Notes: generated by a model from the sequence alone, not told the origin. Positions 17,547 to 26,325 are shown, counted from the first letter of the stretch. The stretch: DNA of 36,969 nucleotides from Poseidonibacter lekithochrous (GCF_018861145.1 NZ_JAHKQT010000001.1:1-36969), one strand, 5' to 3'. Made by a program: numbers and translations.

Positions 17547-19847
17547 ATGAATAAAGAAGTTAATAAAATATTAAATATAATAAAATTTACTCCACTGATT
17601 ATAATCTTATTAACATCTATATTTATTATGTTAGTAATTTATCAAGAGCATAAAAATGAATTTAATAAAGAAAAAGACTTTATAAAAAAGCAGTATATAA
17701 ATCAAGAAAAAAATAGAATCAAATCTACAATAACTGCAATACATAATTACATACAACAACAAAAACATAGATCCGAATTTGAACTAAAAAATGACTTAAG
17801 AAAAAGAATATTGAATGCACATGAAATAGCAACAAATATCTATAATAAAAATAAAGACCACTTAAGTAAAGATGAAATAATAGGTCATATTAAAAATGCA
17901 TTAGAAGTAATTAGATTTAATGAAGGGAGAGGATATTTTTCTATTCATACAATGAAAGGAATAAATATACTTCAACCAATAAACAAAGACCTTGAAGGGA
18001 AGAATATATTAAAAAGAAAAGATTCCCATGGAAATACCCCTGTATTAAATGCGATTAATATTGCAAAAACTAAAGATGAAGGCTTCATGTCTTGGTATTA
18101 CTACAAACCAAATGATAGAAAAAACACATACAAGAAGTTAGGAATTGTGAAAAGGTTTGAACCTTATGATTTAGTTATAACTACAGCTGAGTATTTAGAT
18201 GATTTTCAAAACAACTTAAAAAACAAAACTTTAGAATATATTTCAAATCTAAAGTATAAAAATGATAGTTTTATTTTTATTTTAAATAATGAAGGCAATG
18301 TCCTTTTACATCCATCAAGCAAAATTATAAATAAGAATATATTTAATGAAAAAAGTTTTTCACATGTGAGTGATAATTTTAAAAAATTTATTTATGAAGA
18401 CATAGAAAAAGAAGAAGACTTCATCTCATATGAGCTAAAAATTAACACTAATAAGGATGATAATAAGATAACCTATGTTAAAAAGCTTTATGATTGGTCA
18501 TGGATAATTGCAAGTGGTTTTAAAGTATCAAATGTAGATAAAATTATTGAAGAAAGAAAATATATTTTAGAAGATAAATATACTAATTATAGAGAAAATA
18601 TATTTTTATATATTTTTATTATTACTCTATTTTTAATCTTTATTTCATATTTTGTAGCAAAAATAATAAATAATAAATTTTTGGAATATCGATCAAAAGA
18701 GATTATCCAATTAGAAAAAGAGCTAATTACTAAAAATAAAATACTCAATTTAGAAGAAGAGTTTAATAGTTTCTTTGAATTATCAATTAACTTACAACTT
18801 ATAACAAACAAAGAAGGTATATTACTTCAAGTAAACAATGCCTGCGAATCAATATTAGGTTATAAGAAAGAAGAGATTCTTAATACTTATATCATAAACT
18901 TAATCCATCCCGATGATTTAAATAGAACTATAGCAAGAAGAGATAAACTTAAAAAAGGTGAACCTATTCAATACTTTGAAAATAGATACAAACATAAAGA
19001 TGGAGAATATGTAGACTTAGCTTGGTCTGCAACTATTAATACTTCAAATGACTTAATCTATGCAACTGCACAAAATATAACTCATGTAAAGGCAATTGAA
19101 TTAGAAAATAAAGAAAAAGAAAGAATACTTTTTCAACAAAATAAATTAGCAGCAATGGGTGAAATGTTAGGTAATATTGCACATCAGTGGAGACAGCCTC
19201 TATCTACAATTTCAACATGTGCTACAGGTGTTAAACTGCAAAATGAGATGAGTATTCTTGATCATTCAAGCTTAAATCAAACAATGAATACGATTAATGA
19301 CTCAGCTCAATATTTATCACAAACAATTGAAGATTTTAGAAGTTTCTTTGACCCAAGAAATAGTAAAGAATCACAATTTCAAATATCTCATACAATTGAT
19401 AAAACACTTGAACTTACAAAATCACAATTTATTGCAAAAAACATAGAAATAATAACAAATATTGAAGATGTTTTATTAACTTCAAAAGAGAATGAAATTA
19501 TGCAAGTCTTAGTTAATATTTTAAATAATGCAAAAGATGCTTTAGAATTAATCGAAAATCAAAGGAAAATCATTTTTATAACTGCATATAAAAATAATAA
19601 CTACCTTGTAATTGAAATTAAAGATACTGCACAAGGTATTAAAGACACAGTTATTGATAGAATTTTTGAACCCTATTTTTCTACAAAACATAAATCTCAA
19701 GGAACAGGAATTGGACTATATATGAGTCAAAATATTGTAACAAGTAGTTTAAATGGAAATATAAGTGTCAAAAATAAAACCTTTTCATATGAAGGTATTG
19801 AGTATACAGGAGCAAATTTTCATATCAATATTGAGATATTAAATTAA
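17547..19847 (+). CDS. Double-Cache, PAS sensor histidine kinase
   Basis: A 766-residue membrane kinase. TM1 is at 14-31 and TM2 at about 351-371. The periplasmic region holds two Cache-like units (GRGYFSIHTMKGINILQP near 127-144 with SWYYYKPND at 182-190, then SFIFILNNEGNVLLHPSS near 241-258). A PAS domain covers about 405-515, with an AIELENKEKER linker. HisKA has His546 in GNIAHQWRQPLS, and the HATPase has VNILNNAKDAL and GTGIGLYMS. The G1 box reads DTAQG instead of the DNAGG of its neighbours, keeping the Asp and last Gly. The catalytic half is closest to the kinase at 1263-2642, not to the adjacent tct kinase. It has its own promoter and no adjacent response regulator. Ligand unknown; Cache domains of this type often bind small organic acids. 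Confidence 0.92.
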   Translation: MNKEVNKILNIIKFTPLIIILLTSIFIMLVIYQEHKNEFNKEKDFIKKQYINQEKNRIKSTITAIHNYIQQQKHRSEFELKNDLRKRILNAHEIATNIYNKNKDHLSKDEIIGHIKNALEVIRFNEGRGYFSIHTMKGINILQPINKDLEGKNILKRKDSHGNTPVLNAINIAKTKDEGFMSWYYYKPNDRKNTYKKLGIVKRFEPYDLVITTAEYLDDFQNNLKNKTLEYISNLKYKNDSFIFILNNEGNVLLHPSSKIINKNIFNEKSFSHVSDNFKKFIYEDIEKEEDFISYELKINTNKDDNKITYVKKLYDWSWIIASGFKVSNVDKIIEERKYILEDKYTNYRENIFLYIFIITLFLIFISYFVAKIINNKFLEYRSKEIIQLEKELITKNKILNLEEEFNSFFELSINLQLITNKEGILLQVNNACESILGYKKEEILNTYIINLIHPDDLNRTIARRDKLKKGEPIQYFENRYKHKDGEYVDLAWSATINTSNDLIYATAQNITHVKAIELENKEKERILFQQNKLAAMGEMLGNIAHQWRQPLSTISTCATGVKLQNEMSILDHSSLNQTMNTINDSAQYLSQTIEDFRSFFDPRNSKESQFQISHTIDKTLELTKSQFIAKNIEIITNIEDVLLTSKENEIMQVLVNILNNAKDALELIENQRKIIFITAYKNNNYLVIEIKDTAQGIKDTVIDRIFEPYFSTKHKSQGTGIGLYMSQNIVTSSLNGNISVKNKTFSYEGIEYTGANFHINIEILN

Positions 19848-19869
19848 TAATAAAAGGAATATACATATA

Positions 19870-20235
19870 ATGAATGCGCTAGTATTAATTGCACATGGAA
19901 GTAAAAAGAGCCTATCAAATGAAGAGTTTGTAGCTTTAGGTAATGAAATAAGAAACAAAGATAAAAAGTTTAATAAAGTAGAAACAGCATTTCTAGAACT
20001 TGCAACACCAAGTATACAAACGGTTGCAAATAATCTTATTTTAAATAAAATAAGTAAAATATATTTTTATCCCTACTTTCTGAACTCAGGGAAACATGTA
20101 GGTGTTGACTTACCATATATTATAAATCAACTAAAAGAAGAAAACCCTTTAGTTGAATTTACACTATTAAAACACTTTGGAAAATCAGATAGAATAAGTG
20201 ACATAATTATAGATGATGTTTCACTATCACTTTAA
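19870..20235 (+). CDS. CbiX-type sirohydrochlorin chelatase (short form)
   Basis: A 121-residue single-domain class-II chelatase, expected to insert Co2+ or Fe2+ into sirohydrochlorin for cobalamin or siroheme. The motifs are LIAHGSKK with the metal-ligand His near residue 9, VETAFLELATPSIQ, and YFLNSGKHVGVDLP with the second ligand His. The size fits the ancestral short CbiX, which acts as a dimer. AAAGGA precedes the ATG. It follows the Cache-PAS kinase by only 22 bases and ends in a strong terminator, so the two are probably co-transcribed although no functional link is obvious. CbiX and SirB cannot be told apart here. Confidence 0.88.
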   Translation: MNALVLIAHGSKKSLSNEEFVALGNEIRNKDKKFNKVETAFLELATPSIQTVANNLILNKISKIYFYPYFLNSGKHVGVDLPYIINQLKEENPLVEFTLLKHFGKSDRISDIIIDDVSLSL

Positions 20236-20240
20236 AATTT

Positions 20241-20280
20241 AAACTAGAAGAATTATTAATACTCTTCTAGTTTAGTTTAA
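20241..20280. terminator. Hairpin terminator between convergent genes
   Basis: Perfect 11-bp stem AAACTAGAAGA (20241-20251) / TCTTCTAGTTT (20263-20273) with an AT-rich loop, located between the CbiX stop and the diguanylate cyclase stop. Flanking T-rich (+ side) and A-rich (- side) bases make it likely to act in both directions. Confidence 0.75.
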
Positions 20281-20285
20281 GATTT

Positions 20286-22127
20286 TTAGAATAAATCCAC
20301 ACTAGATATTTGTTCTTCATTAAATTTAACAACCTTGTCTCTACCACTATTCTTAGCTTCATACAATGCGATATCTGCATTTTTTATTGCACTATCTAAA
20401 GATGTTGCATCATCAGGGAACATTGATAATCCAATACTAATAGTTTTTTTCAGTTTATTACCAGCATAAACGTCAATTTCATTTTCTCTTACTCTTTTCC
20501 CAATTTTATTTGCAATATTCATGGCATTTTCAACATTACTAACACCAACAAGTAAGATTATAAATTCTTCACCACCATATCTAATTATAATATCTGATTC
20601 TCTTATACATTCAGTCATAATTCTTGCAAGTTCTTTTAATACTTTATCTCCAATATCATGTCCATATTCATCATTTACTGCTTTAAAATGATCCATATCT
20701 AATAATAACACTCCGATATTAAACTCTTCTCTTTTTGCATGAGGAATTAGTTTTTTAGCATGTTCTTCCAAGAATTTTCTATTATATAATCCTGTTAATC
20801 CATCTGTAAATGCTGATTCTTGTAAAGCATCCATTAATAGTTTAACTTCAATAGAAGGAGCAGCTTCATTAATATAACTTTTTACAAATGAAATTTTATC
20901 TTTTAAATTCTCAAGTTTTGAAGGTGTTTTACAAACAAAATTAATAATCAAATTTACTTCTTTACTAATATCTATATTTGTACAATAATGATATTTATCT
21001 TTTTCTTTAAAATAAGGACAAGAATTATGATAATCAATTGAAACAACATCATTATTTGTTCTAGCAGACCTACATAATTCAGGGTTTTCTTTTATATACT
21101 CCTTACAATAAAATGTATTACCTACTTCTTTAACAACATTCATTTTGTGTTTGTTCATATTTATCTCTAAAAAGGTAAAAGATTCAATTCCAAATTGGTT
21201 TTCAAAAACTTGTGCTAATCTATCATAAATCTCTTCTTTTGTATTATCAAGTTCAATCTCTTTTTTAAATTGATAAAGATTTGATAAATTTAAAATAATA
21301 TCTTTTGATTCTTCTAAAGGATTATTACTACTCATTGTTGACTTATTTCCAATAAACCTCTGCATTCTTTTTTCAATATCAACAAAAGCATCTTTTAAAA
21401 TAACCATTAAATTATTATACTTATCAATTGTATCTTTCATTTCGCTATTTAATATTTTTGGTTTTACTATTAAATCAAAATTACCAGTACTTGCTTCATT
21501 TATACTATTTTTTAAAGAATCAAATAAGTTTTCATATGATTTAATATTTCTTGAAGATAGGTAAATTATGGTAAATATACTAATAAAAATTAATAATGGA
21601 ATTAAATAAACTAATTCTAGTTCTCCTTCTATACTACTTTCAATATCTAAATCTAGAGATACCGCACCTAAAGTATCTCCTTGAGCTACATTATGACAAG
21701 AAAAACAATTTACTCCATTTTCAATATTAGCATTATAAGGAATTGAAATACGCATAGTTGTTTTTGTAAGATCTTCTTTAATTTCATATTGTGCAAGACC
21801 ACTTGATAAAACTTTTTTGTCAATATCATCTTTGGGGTGTCTTTGGCTATTTACATATTTATCATTTAATAATTCACTTCTTACTAACCATAAATTATTA
21901 ATACCTTTTATATTTGATAATGAGTTAATAAATGCCTTTGAGTTATGCATATTATCATTTACCATAAATGTATTTAGATTGTGAATGACTACATTTGAAA
22001 TAGATTCAGCTGCAATAATAGTAGCTTTTATATTAGATTTTTTTGAATTAAGTAGTGTTAATGAAACGATAGTAATCGATAGAATTAATGACAAAATAAA
22101 CGACAAAATAATTAGCTTTTTTCCCAT
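20286..22127 (-). CDS. Membrane diguanylate cyclase with probable c-type heme sensor and Cys-rich GAF-like domain
   Basis: A 613-residue protein with four parts. (1) TM at 5-26 and about 171-190 flanking a periplasmic domain that carries CFSCH (141-145), a CxxCH covalent heme-c motif, followed by GDTLGAVSLDL. (2) A HAMP-like linker, about 192-255. (3) A GAF-like domain, about 270-430, with Cys341, 352, 370, 382 and 399 in the pattern FYCKE..LCRSARTNNDVVS..NSCPYF..HYCTNI. (4) A GGDEF domain with active-site GGEEF (518-522) and an inhibitory I-site RESD (509-512). It should make cyclic di-GMP from GTP, controlled by product and by a redox or gas signal at the heme and/or Cys domain. No EAL domain is present. 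It is followed by the convergent terminator. Confidence 0.92.
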   Translation of the reverse strand: MGKKLIILSFILSLILSITIVSLTLLNSKKSNIKATIIAAESISNVVIHNLNTFMVNDNMHNSKAFINSLSNIKGINNLWLVRSELLNDKYVNSQRHPKDDIDKKVLSSGLAQYEIKEDLTKTTMRISIPYNANIENGVNCFSCHNVAQGDTLGAVSLDLDIESSIEGELELVYLIPLLIFISIFTIIYLSSRNIKSYENLFDSLKNSINEASTGNFDLIVKPKILNSEMKDTIDKYNNLMVILKDAFVDIEKRMQRFIGNKSTMSSNNPLEESKDIILNLSNLYQFKKEIELDNTKEEIYDRLAQVFENQFGIESFTFLEINMNKHKMNVVKEVGNTFYCKEYIKENPELCRSARTNNDVVSIDYHNSCPYFKEKDKYHYCTNIDISKEVNLIINFVCKTPSKLENLKDKISFVKSYINEAAPSIEVKLLMDALQESAFTDGLTGLYNRKFLEEHAKKLIPHAKREEFNIGVLLLDMDHFKAVNDEYGHDIGDKVLKELARIMTECIRESDIIIRYGGEEFIILLVGVSNVENAMNIANKIGKRVRENEIDVYAGNKLKKTISIGLSMFPDDATSLDSAIKNADIALYEAKNSGRDKVVKFNEEQISSVDLF

Positions 22128-22185
22128 AAATATCCTATTTTTATAATAAATAATTATATAGAAAATAGTCTTAAAACATATTGTA

Positions 22186-22602
22186 TTATCTAGTTAAATA
22201 TGAAACAATAGTCAAATAAGCTTGTTCTTGGTACTTTTTAAGCTCAAAAGGAAATAAAATAGTATTTTTTTTCTCATATGAACTAATACTTTGCGAAGGT
22301 ATGAGTTTAACCTCAGCATTAGAATATAGTTGAATTAGACCTTCCATTTTAAAGCTAACTGCACCACCAGAAAACGCTCCTTTTTTAGAACGTTTTTTGA
22401 TTAGTATTTTTTCAACTTTATTATTGTTAAAAAAAGTATTAATTTCTTCAAGATATTTTAAAACGCTATTTTTATCTTCATCATCTTCAAGTGTGATTTT
22501 TTTTATTTTTAAGTCAATATAATCAATAATATCATCAGATGAATAGTCAACAAGTGTTAATACTGTATAGTTAGATTTTAGTTCAATTCCACATACTTTC
22601 AT
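22186..22602 (-). CDS. DUF3010 family protein
   Basis: Start chosen at the ATG at 22602 (138 residues, MKVCGIELKSNYTVLTLVD): AAGGA lies at proper distance, whereas the longer frame to 22626 would include the ribosome site itself. The N-terminal GIELK..YTVLTLVDY and the central KRSKKGAFSGGAVSFKMEGLIQLY are typical of DUF3010, a family with a probable RNase-H-like fold and no known function. It lies between the cyclase gene and an unknown gene on the same strand, with gaps of 58 and 84 bases. Confidence 0.8.
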   Translation of the reverse strand: MKVCGIELKSNYTVLTLVDYSSDDIIDYIDLKIKKITLEDDEDKNSVLKYLEEINTFFNNNKVEKILIKKRSKKGAFSGGAVSFKMEGLIQLYSNAEVKLIPSQSISSYEKKNTILFPFELKKYQEQAYLTIVSYLTR

Positions 22603-22686
22603 AATTTTCCTTTTATTAAGTAACATTATAAAAGTATACTAAAGTTTTAAAAAGTGTTTGTATTTTATTTCAAATTGTAATACAAT

Positions 22687-23124
22687 TTACGAATTTTGAA
22701 TCTCCTCAAATAAATAAAAGTTTGTATGACCTGATTTCTTATCATATTCATCACTTTTTTTATCCGTAAATCTATATATCATTTCCATTGCTTTTTTATG
22801 ACATGTAGTATTTCCAATAAGCTCTGAGCTATCATCTTTTGTTAAGAAATTTTTATCATAACTTTTTTTAAAGTTTGATGCTGCTTCTTTATTTCCAAAA
22901 GTATATTTTAAAATATTTATATTTCTTTTTACATCAATTCTTGCTTTTTTATTAACATCTTCAAATCTTAAGATTCTGTTGCCATTAGAAGAAATCTTCA
23001 TTGTTGTTGCAGTCTCAATATTTTCTGTGTCATCTATAATAATATACTCTTTTCCATTAATTAAAATTTCATTATCATTTAACTTTTTAATCTCTTTGAT
23101 TAAAGTCTTTTTTCCTTTTGCCAT
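22687..23124 (-). CDS. Unrecognised 145-residue hypothetical protein
   Basis: I do not recognise this protein. It is basic and soluble, with no signal peptide or membrane segment. A short N-terminal part (MAKGKKTLIKEIKKLNDNEILINGKEYIIID) looks like a helix followed by a beta-hairpin; the middle is rich in Arg/Lys (RILRFEDVNKKARIDVKRNI); the C-terminal part contains HKKAMEMIYRFTDKKSDEYDKKSGH. AAGGGG precedes the ATG, and a GATATAAT promoter lies upstream on the minus strand. The clean start, codon use like its neighbours and separation from other frames support a real gene. Confidence 0.65.
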   Translation of the reverse strand: MAKGKKTLIKEIKKLNDNEILINGKEYIIIDDTENIETATTMKISSNGNRILRFEDVNKKARIDVKRNINILKYTFGNKEAASNFKKSYDKNFLTKDDSSELIGNTTCHKKAMEMIYRFTDKKSDEYDKKSGHTNFYLFEEIQNS

Positions 23125-23160
23125 TGTAGGCCCCTTATACTATATTCGTTAATTTTATGC

Positions 23161-23166
23161 ATTATA
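23161..23166 (-). promoter_or_regulatory. Probable -10 box for the hypothetical gene
   Basis: On the minus strand the sequence reads GATATAATGC, with TATAAT at 23161-23166, 36 bases before the ATG at 23124. It matches the other extended -10 boxes in the window. Confidence 0.45.
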
Positions 23167-23246
23167 TCTAAATAAAAATAATTGAAAATATAAATTATGA
23201 TAAAATTACAAATAAAATAAATCATAATATTAAATAGGAATAAATA

Positions 23247-23738
23247 ATGATAGTACCTCTTGCCCCAGATGAAGTTAATACAGTTTCACACTTAATTCAA
23301 TTATCAGTTGCACCTGTATTTTTACTAGCAGCAGTTGCTGGATTATTAAATGTATTTACGGGAAGATTAGCAAGGATTATTGATAAAGTAGAAAAAATTG
23401 ATGCAGGTATTGAAAATAAGAAGACAGAGGAATCAAAAAAAATAGCAAAAGATAAATCAAGAGTACGAAGATTATCTCTTATTATTAGAATGCAAAATAT
23501 TAATCGTTCTATATCCTTATGTACAATGACAGGACTTTTAATAGCTTTAGTAATTGTTACTATGTTTTTAAGCTCAATTTTACAATTTGATGGTTCAATT
23601 ATTATTGCAATTTTATTTATCTTTGCGATGCTTGCACTTATTACAGCATTAATTTTATTTCAAAAAGAGATATTTTTTACTACATCATTCCTAAAAAGAA
23701 AAGAAGAAAGTATAAAAGCTCCTTCAAAGAAAATTTAG
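23247..23738 (+). CDS. DUF2721 family membrane protein
   Basis: A 163-residue protein with a hydrophobic helix at about 20-38 (SVAPVFLLAAVAGLLNVF), a cytoplasmic charged coiled segment (RLARIIDKVEKIDAGIENKK...) and two further helices at about 90-112 and 117-140. This order and the GRLARIIDRV-like segment after TM1 are characteristic of DUF2721 proteins, whose function is not known. AGGA precedes the ATG. It stands alone, divergent from the hypothetical gene and 74 bases before the DUF302 gene. Confidence 0.85.
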   Translation: MIVPLAPDEVNTVSHLIQLSVAPVFLLAAVAGLLNVFTGRLARIIDKVEKIDAGIENKKTEESKKIAKDKSRVRRLSLIIRMQNINRSISLCTMTGLLIALVIVTMFLSSILQFDGSIIIAILFIFAMLALITALILFQKEIFFTTSFLKRKEESIKAPSKKI

Positions 23739-23766
23739 TAAAAGCTACTTTGCATAAAGAAGATAT

Positions 23767-23772
23767 TATAAT
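23767..23772 (+). promoter_or_regulatory. Probable -10 box for the DUF302 gene
   Basis: TATAAT at 23767-23772 within GATATTATAATTAC, 40 bases before the start codon of the DUF302 gene. No clear -35 box. Confidence 0.4.
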
Positions 23773-23812
23773 TACAAAAATTTAAATTAAAAAGAATAGA
23801 AGGAAAATATAA

Positions 23813-24190
23813 ATGCACTATATAGAAGAATCAAATAAAAGCGTACAAGAAGTAGTAGACTCAATACAAAAAATAGCATCAACTTATGGTTTTGGAGTTT
23901 TACATATTCATAATGTTAAGAATACATTGAATTCAAAAGGTATTGACTTTGAAAGAGAATGTCAAATTTTAGATGTTTGTAAACCAAGTGTTGCAAAAGA
24001 ATTTTTAAGTCAAGATATGTCTTTATCAGTAATTATGCCATGTAAGATTTCAGTATATACAGATAATAACACTACAAATATTGCAATGAATTCATTAACA
24101 CAATTAGTAGATGATATTAATCCTGATTTACTAGATTTAGCGCAAAAATCACAAGAAGAATTATTACAAATTATCAATGAAGTTAAATAA
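23813..24190 (+). CDS. DUF302 family protein
   Basis: A 125-residue soluble protein whose whole length fits DUF302: N-terminal helix SVQEVVDSIQKIASTYGFGVLHIHN, then the ECQILDVCKPSVAKEFLSQD segment and the strand SVIMPCKISVYTDNNTTNIAM. Two cysteines (DVC and MPC) lie at the places where many DUF302 proteins have them. No established function. GAAGGA precedes the ATG. It is the first gene of a probable cluster with the methyltransferase, which follows after 8 bases. Confidence 0.85.
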   Translation: MHYIEESNKSVQEVVDSIQKIASTYGFGVLHIHNVKNTLNSKGIDFERECQILDVCKPSVAKEFLSQDMSLSVIMPCKISVYTDNNTTNIAMNSLTQLVDDINPDLLDLAQKSQEELLQIINEVK

Positions 24191-24198
24191 AAAATAAA

Positions 24199-24879
24199 AT
24201 GAAAGAATTCGATCCAATAGCATATAAACAGATGGTAAAAGAACATCAAGAAAGTGATAATCCAACTGGCTGGTTTGATTCTATCTATACAGATGCAAAA
24301 GGTGATTATAAAGCAGTTTTTTGGGCTGATTTAGAGCCTAGCCCTTATTTAGTTAAATGGCTAAAAGAAAACCCAAGTTCTTCAAAACAAAAAAAAGCTA
24401 TTGTTGTAGGCTGTGGTGTTGGTGATGATGCTGAAGCTTTAAGTAGTTATGGCTATGAAGTTATTGGTTTTGATATATCTAAAGAAGCTATAAAATTATG
24501 TAAAAATAGATATCCAGAATCTAAAGTTACTTATTTAGTTGCAGATTTATTTGATTATGATAAGCAATGGTTTGAAAACTTTGATGTAGTTTATGAATGT
24601 AATACCATACAAGTCCTTCCAGGAAAGTATAGAATACAAGCAAGAAAGGCTATTTCAAACCTTTTAAAATCAAAAGGTCATGCTTTAATCTCATGTAGAA
24701 GCAGAAAAAAAGGCGAGCAATTAGATGATATACCTTTACCTTTAGATTTTGATGAAATTAATAAGTTTGTTACAAATGATAATTTAGAAGAAATTAGCTT
24801 CTTATCTTATAATGACACACAAGTACCTGCTATACCACATTTTTTTGCTGTATATAGAAAAAGTGAAAATAGAAAATAA
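24199..24879 (+). CDS. Class I SAM-dependent methyltransferase (TPMT-like)
   Basis: A 226-residue Rossmann-fold methyltransferase: motif I IVVGCGVGDDAEAL (68-81), the acidic residue of motif II at D92 (VIGFDIS), and a motif around VADLFDYD and FDVVYECNTIQVL. The N-terminal NPTGWFDSIY and the GxxGWFxxxY pattern resemble the thiopurine methyltransferase group, whose natural substrates in bacteria include metalloid oxyanions and small thiols. The substrate is not determinable here. There is no ribosome site before the ATG, but it lies 8 bases after the DUF302 stop, so coupled initiation is likely. Confidence 0.85.
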   Translation: MKEFDPIAYKQMVKEHQESDNPTGWFDSIYTDAKGDYKAVFWADLEPSPYLVKWLKENPSSSKQKKAIVVGCGVGDDAEALSSYGYEVIGFDISKEAIKLCKNRYPESKVTYLVADLFDYDKQWFENFDVVYECNTIQVLPGKYRIQARKAISNLLKSKGHALISCRSRKKGEQLDDIPLPLDFDEINKFVTNDNLEEISFLSYNDTQVPAIPHFFAVYRKSENRK

Positions 24880-24904
24880 TTATAAAAATCAAAGGAATAA
24901 AATA

Positions 24905-25351
24905 TTGGAATCAATAGAATTAATAATACACTCAATTTTACGATGGTTAGTACTTATAACACTATTCATACATCTGTACTGTTTATATGCAGGCTATTTT
25001 AAAAATAAGCCTTTTTCTAAATTTAACAAAATATTTTCTCATGTAACTGTTGGTTTTGTTCACCTTCAATTAGTTGTTGGGCTTTATTTAGCATATACTA
25101 GTGAAAAGATAAATGCGTTTTTAGAAAATGTAAAAGAATCTATGTCTATTTATGAGTTAAGATTCTTTGCCGTTGAGCATACAACACTTATGTTACTTGC
25201 AATCATTCTTATAACCATTGGTTCATTTAAATCTAAAAGAATTGAAGATGAAAGAAAAAAGTATAAAATACAGATGATATATTATACAATTGGTTTAGTT
25301 TTAATCCTAGCTTCAATTCCATGGAATTTAAGTCCCTTATTTAGATTTTAA
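24905..25351 (+). CDS. Four-helix membrane protein, cytochrome b-like
   Basis: Start chosen at the TTG at 24905, because AAAGGA lies nine bases upstream and this gives a 148-residue protein that does not overlap the methyltransferase; the longer frame from 24812 adds only out-of-frame methyltransferase sequence. Four hydrophobic helices are evident (about 5-25, 43-62, 85-105, 120-138). Each of the first three bears a His (IIHSILRWLVL, HVTVGFVHLQLVVGLYL, EHTTLMLLAI), and the second helix has the HLQLxxGL pattern seen in small cytochrome b-like proteins. Heme binding is inferred from the His pattern only. Confidence 0.75.
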   Translation: MESIELIIHSILRWLVLITLFIHLYCLYAGYFKNKPFSKFNKIFSHVTVGFVHLQLVVGLYLAYTSEKINAFLENVKESMSIYELRFFAVEHTTLMLLAIILITIGSFKSKRIEDERKKYKIQMIYYTIGLVLILASIPWNLSPLFRF

Positions 25352-25371
25352 GTTTTAATTCAAAAATTTGA

Positions 25372-26325
25372 ATGTTTAAATTAATAGTTTTAGGGATAAT
25401 ATCAGGAGCTTTTTTTAGTACAACATTTGTGTTAAATGAGCTAATGAGCGTGCAAGGTGGTCATTGGCTTTATTCAGCCACACTTAGATACTTTTTTATG
25501 ATTTTATTTCTAGCTTTAATTTTACTCTTTCAAGGTGGTATAAAAAGAGTTAGTGATGTATTTAAACTCTTCTTTGAAAACTATATCTTTTGGATAATAA
25601 GTGGAACCATAGGCTTTGGTTTCTTTTATGCACTTATATGTTTCGCTGCTGATTTTTCACCCGCATGGGTTATTGCTGCTTCTTGGCAGTTTACTATTGT
25701 TGCTACTTTATTTGTACTGCTATTTTTTGGAAAAGTATTTTCTAAAAAGATTTGGTTTTTTTCATCTTTGATTTTTATAGGTGTTTGTTTAGTAAACTTA
25801 TCTCATATTGATAACTTTAACTTTTCTACTTTTATTTATGGAGCTATTCCCGTATTACTTGCTTCATTTTGTTACCCTATAGGGAATCAATTGATTTGGG
25901 AAAGTCAAAATGGAACTAGTTTAAATAAAAAAAGTAATAAAGTACCACATATAAAATCTCCTTTATTAGAAAATAGTTTTAATAAAGTGATGCTTTTATG
26001 TTTAGGCTCTATTCCTTTTTGGATTATCCTTCTTTTACTAATACAGCCTTCAACTCCTAGTTCTTCACAAGTTTTAAACTCATCACTAGTTGCTCTATTC
26101 TCAGGTGTAATAGCAACTGCTATTTTTCTATACGCAAGAGGATTAGCAAAAGATTCAAATGAAATAGCAGCAGTTGATGCTACACAAGCTAGTGAAGTGA
26201 TATTTGCAATACTTGGAGGCTTTTTACTTTTTGGAACTATATCTATAAATCTACTCTCACTTATAGGATTAGTTCTTATAATGCTTGGTTTATTCTTATT
26301 TATAAAATATCAAAATAAAATATAA
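25372..26325 (+). CDS. EamA/DMT-type multidrug-resistance-like transporter
   Basis: A 317-residue membrane protein with about ten helices in two repeats. The first repeat has FFSTTFVLNELMSVQGGHW and SATLRYFFM; the second ends with YARGLAKDSNEIAAVDATQASEVIFAILGGFLLFG, typical of the EmrE/EamA superfamily (multidrug-resistance-efflux-like branch). An unusually long hydrophilic loop (WESQNGTSLNKKSNKVPHIKSP) lies between the repeats. The transported compound is unknown. The ATG is 20 bases after the previous stop and has no obvious ribosome site, so it is probably read from the upstream transcript. Confidence 0.85.
   Translation: MFKLIVLGIISGAFFSTTFVLNELMSVQGGHWLYSATLRYFFMILFLALILLFQGGIKRVSDVFKLFFENYIFWIISGTIGFGFFYALICFAADFSPAWVIAASWQFTIVATLFVLLFFGKVFSKKIWFFSSLIFIGVCLVNLSHIDNFNFSTFIYGAIPVLLASFCYPIGNQLIWESQNGTSLNKKSNKVPHIKSPLLENSFNKVMLLCLGSIPFWIILLLLIQPSTPSSSQVLNSSLVALFSGVIATAIFLYARGLAKDSNEIAAVDATQASEVIFAILGGFLLFGTISINLLSLIGLVLIMLGLFLFIKYQNKI

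Noticed and set aside
24812-24904. A longer version of the four-helix membrane protein starting inside the methyltransferase gene
   Set aside because: The extra residues are the +1 frame of the methyltransferase. The TTG at 24905 has AAAGGA upstream and starts directly before the first membrane helix.
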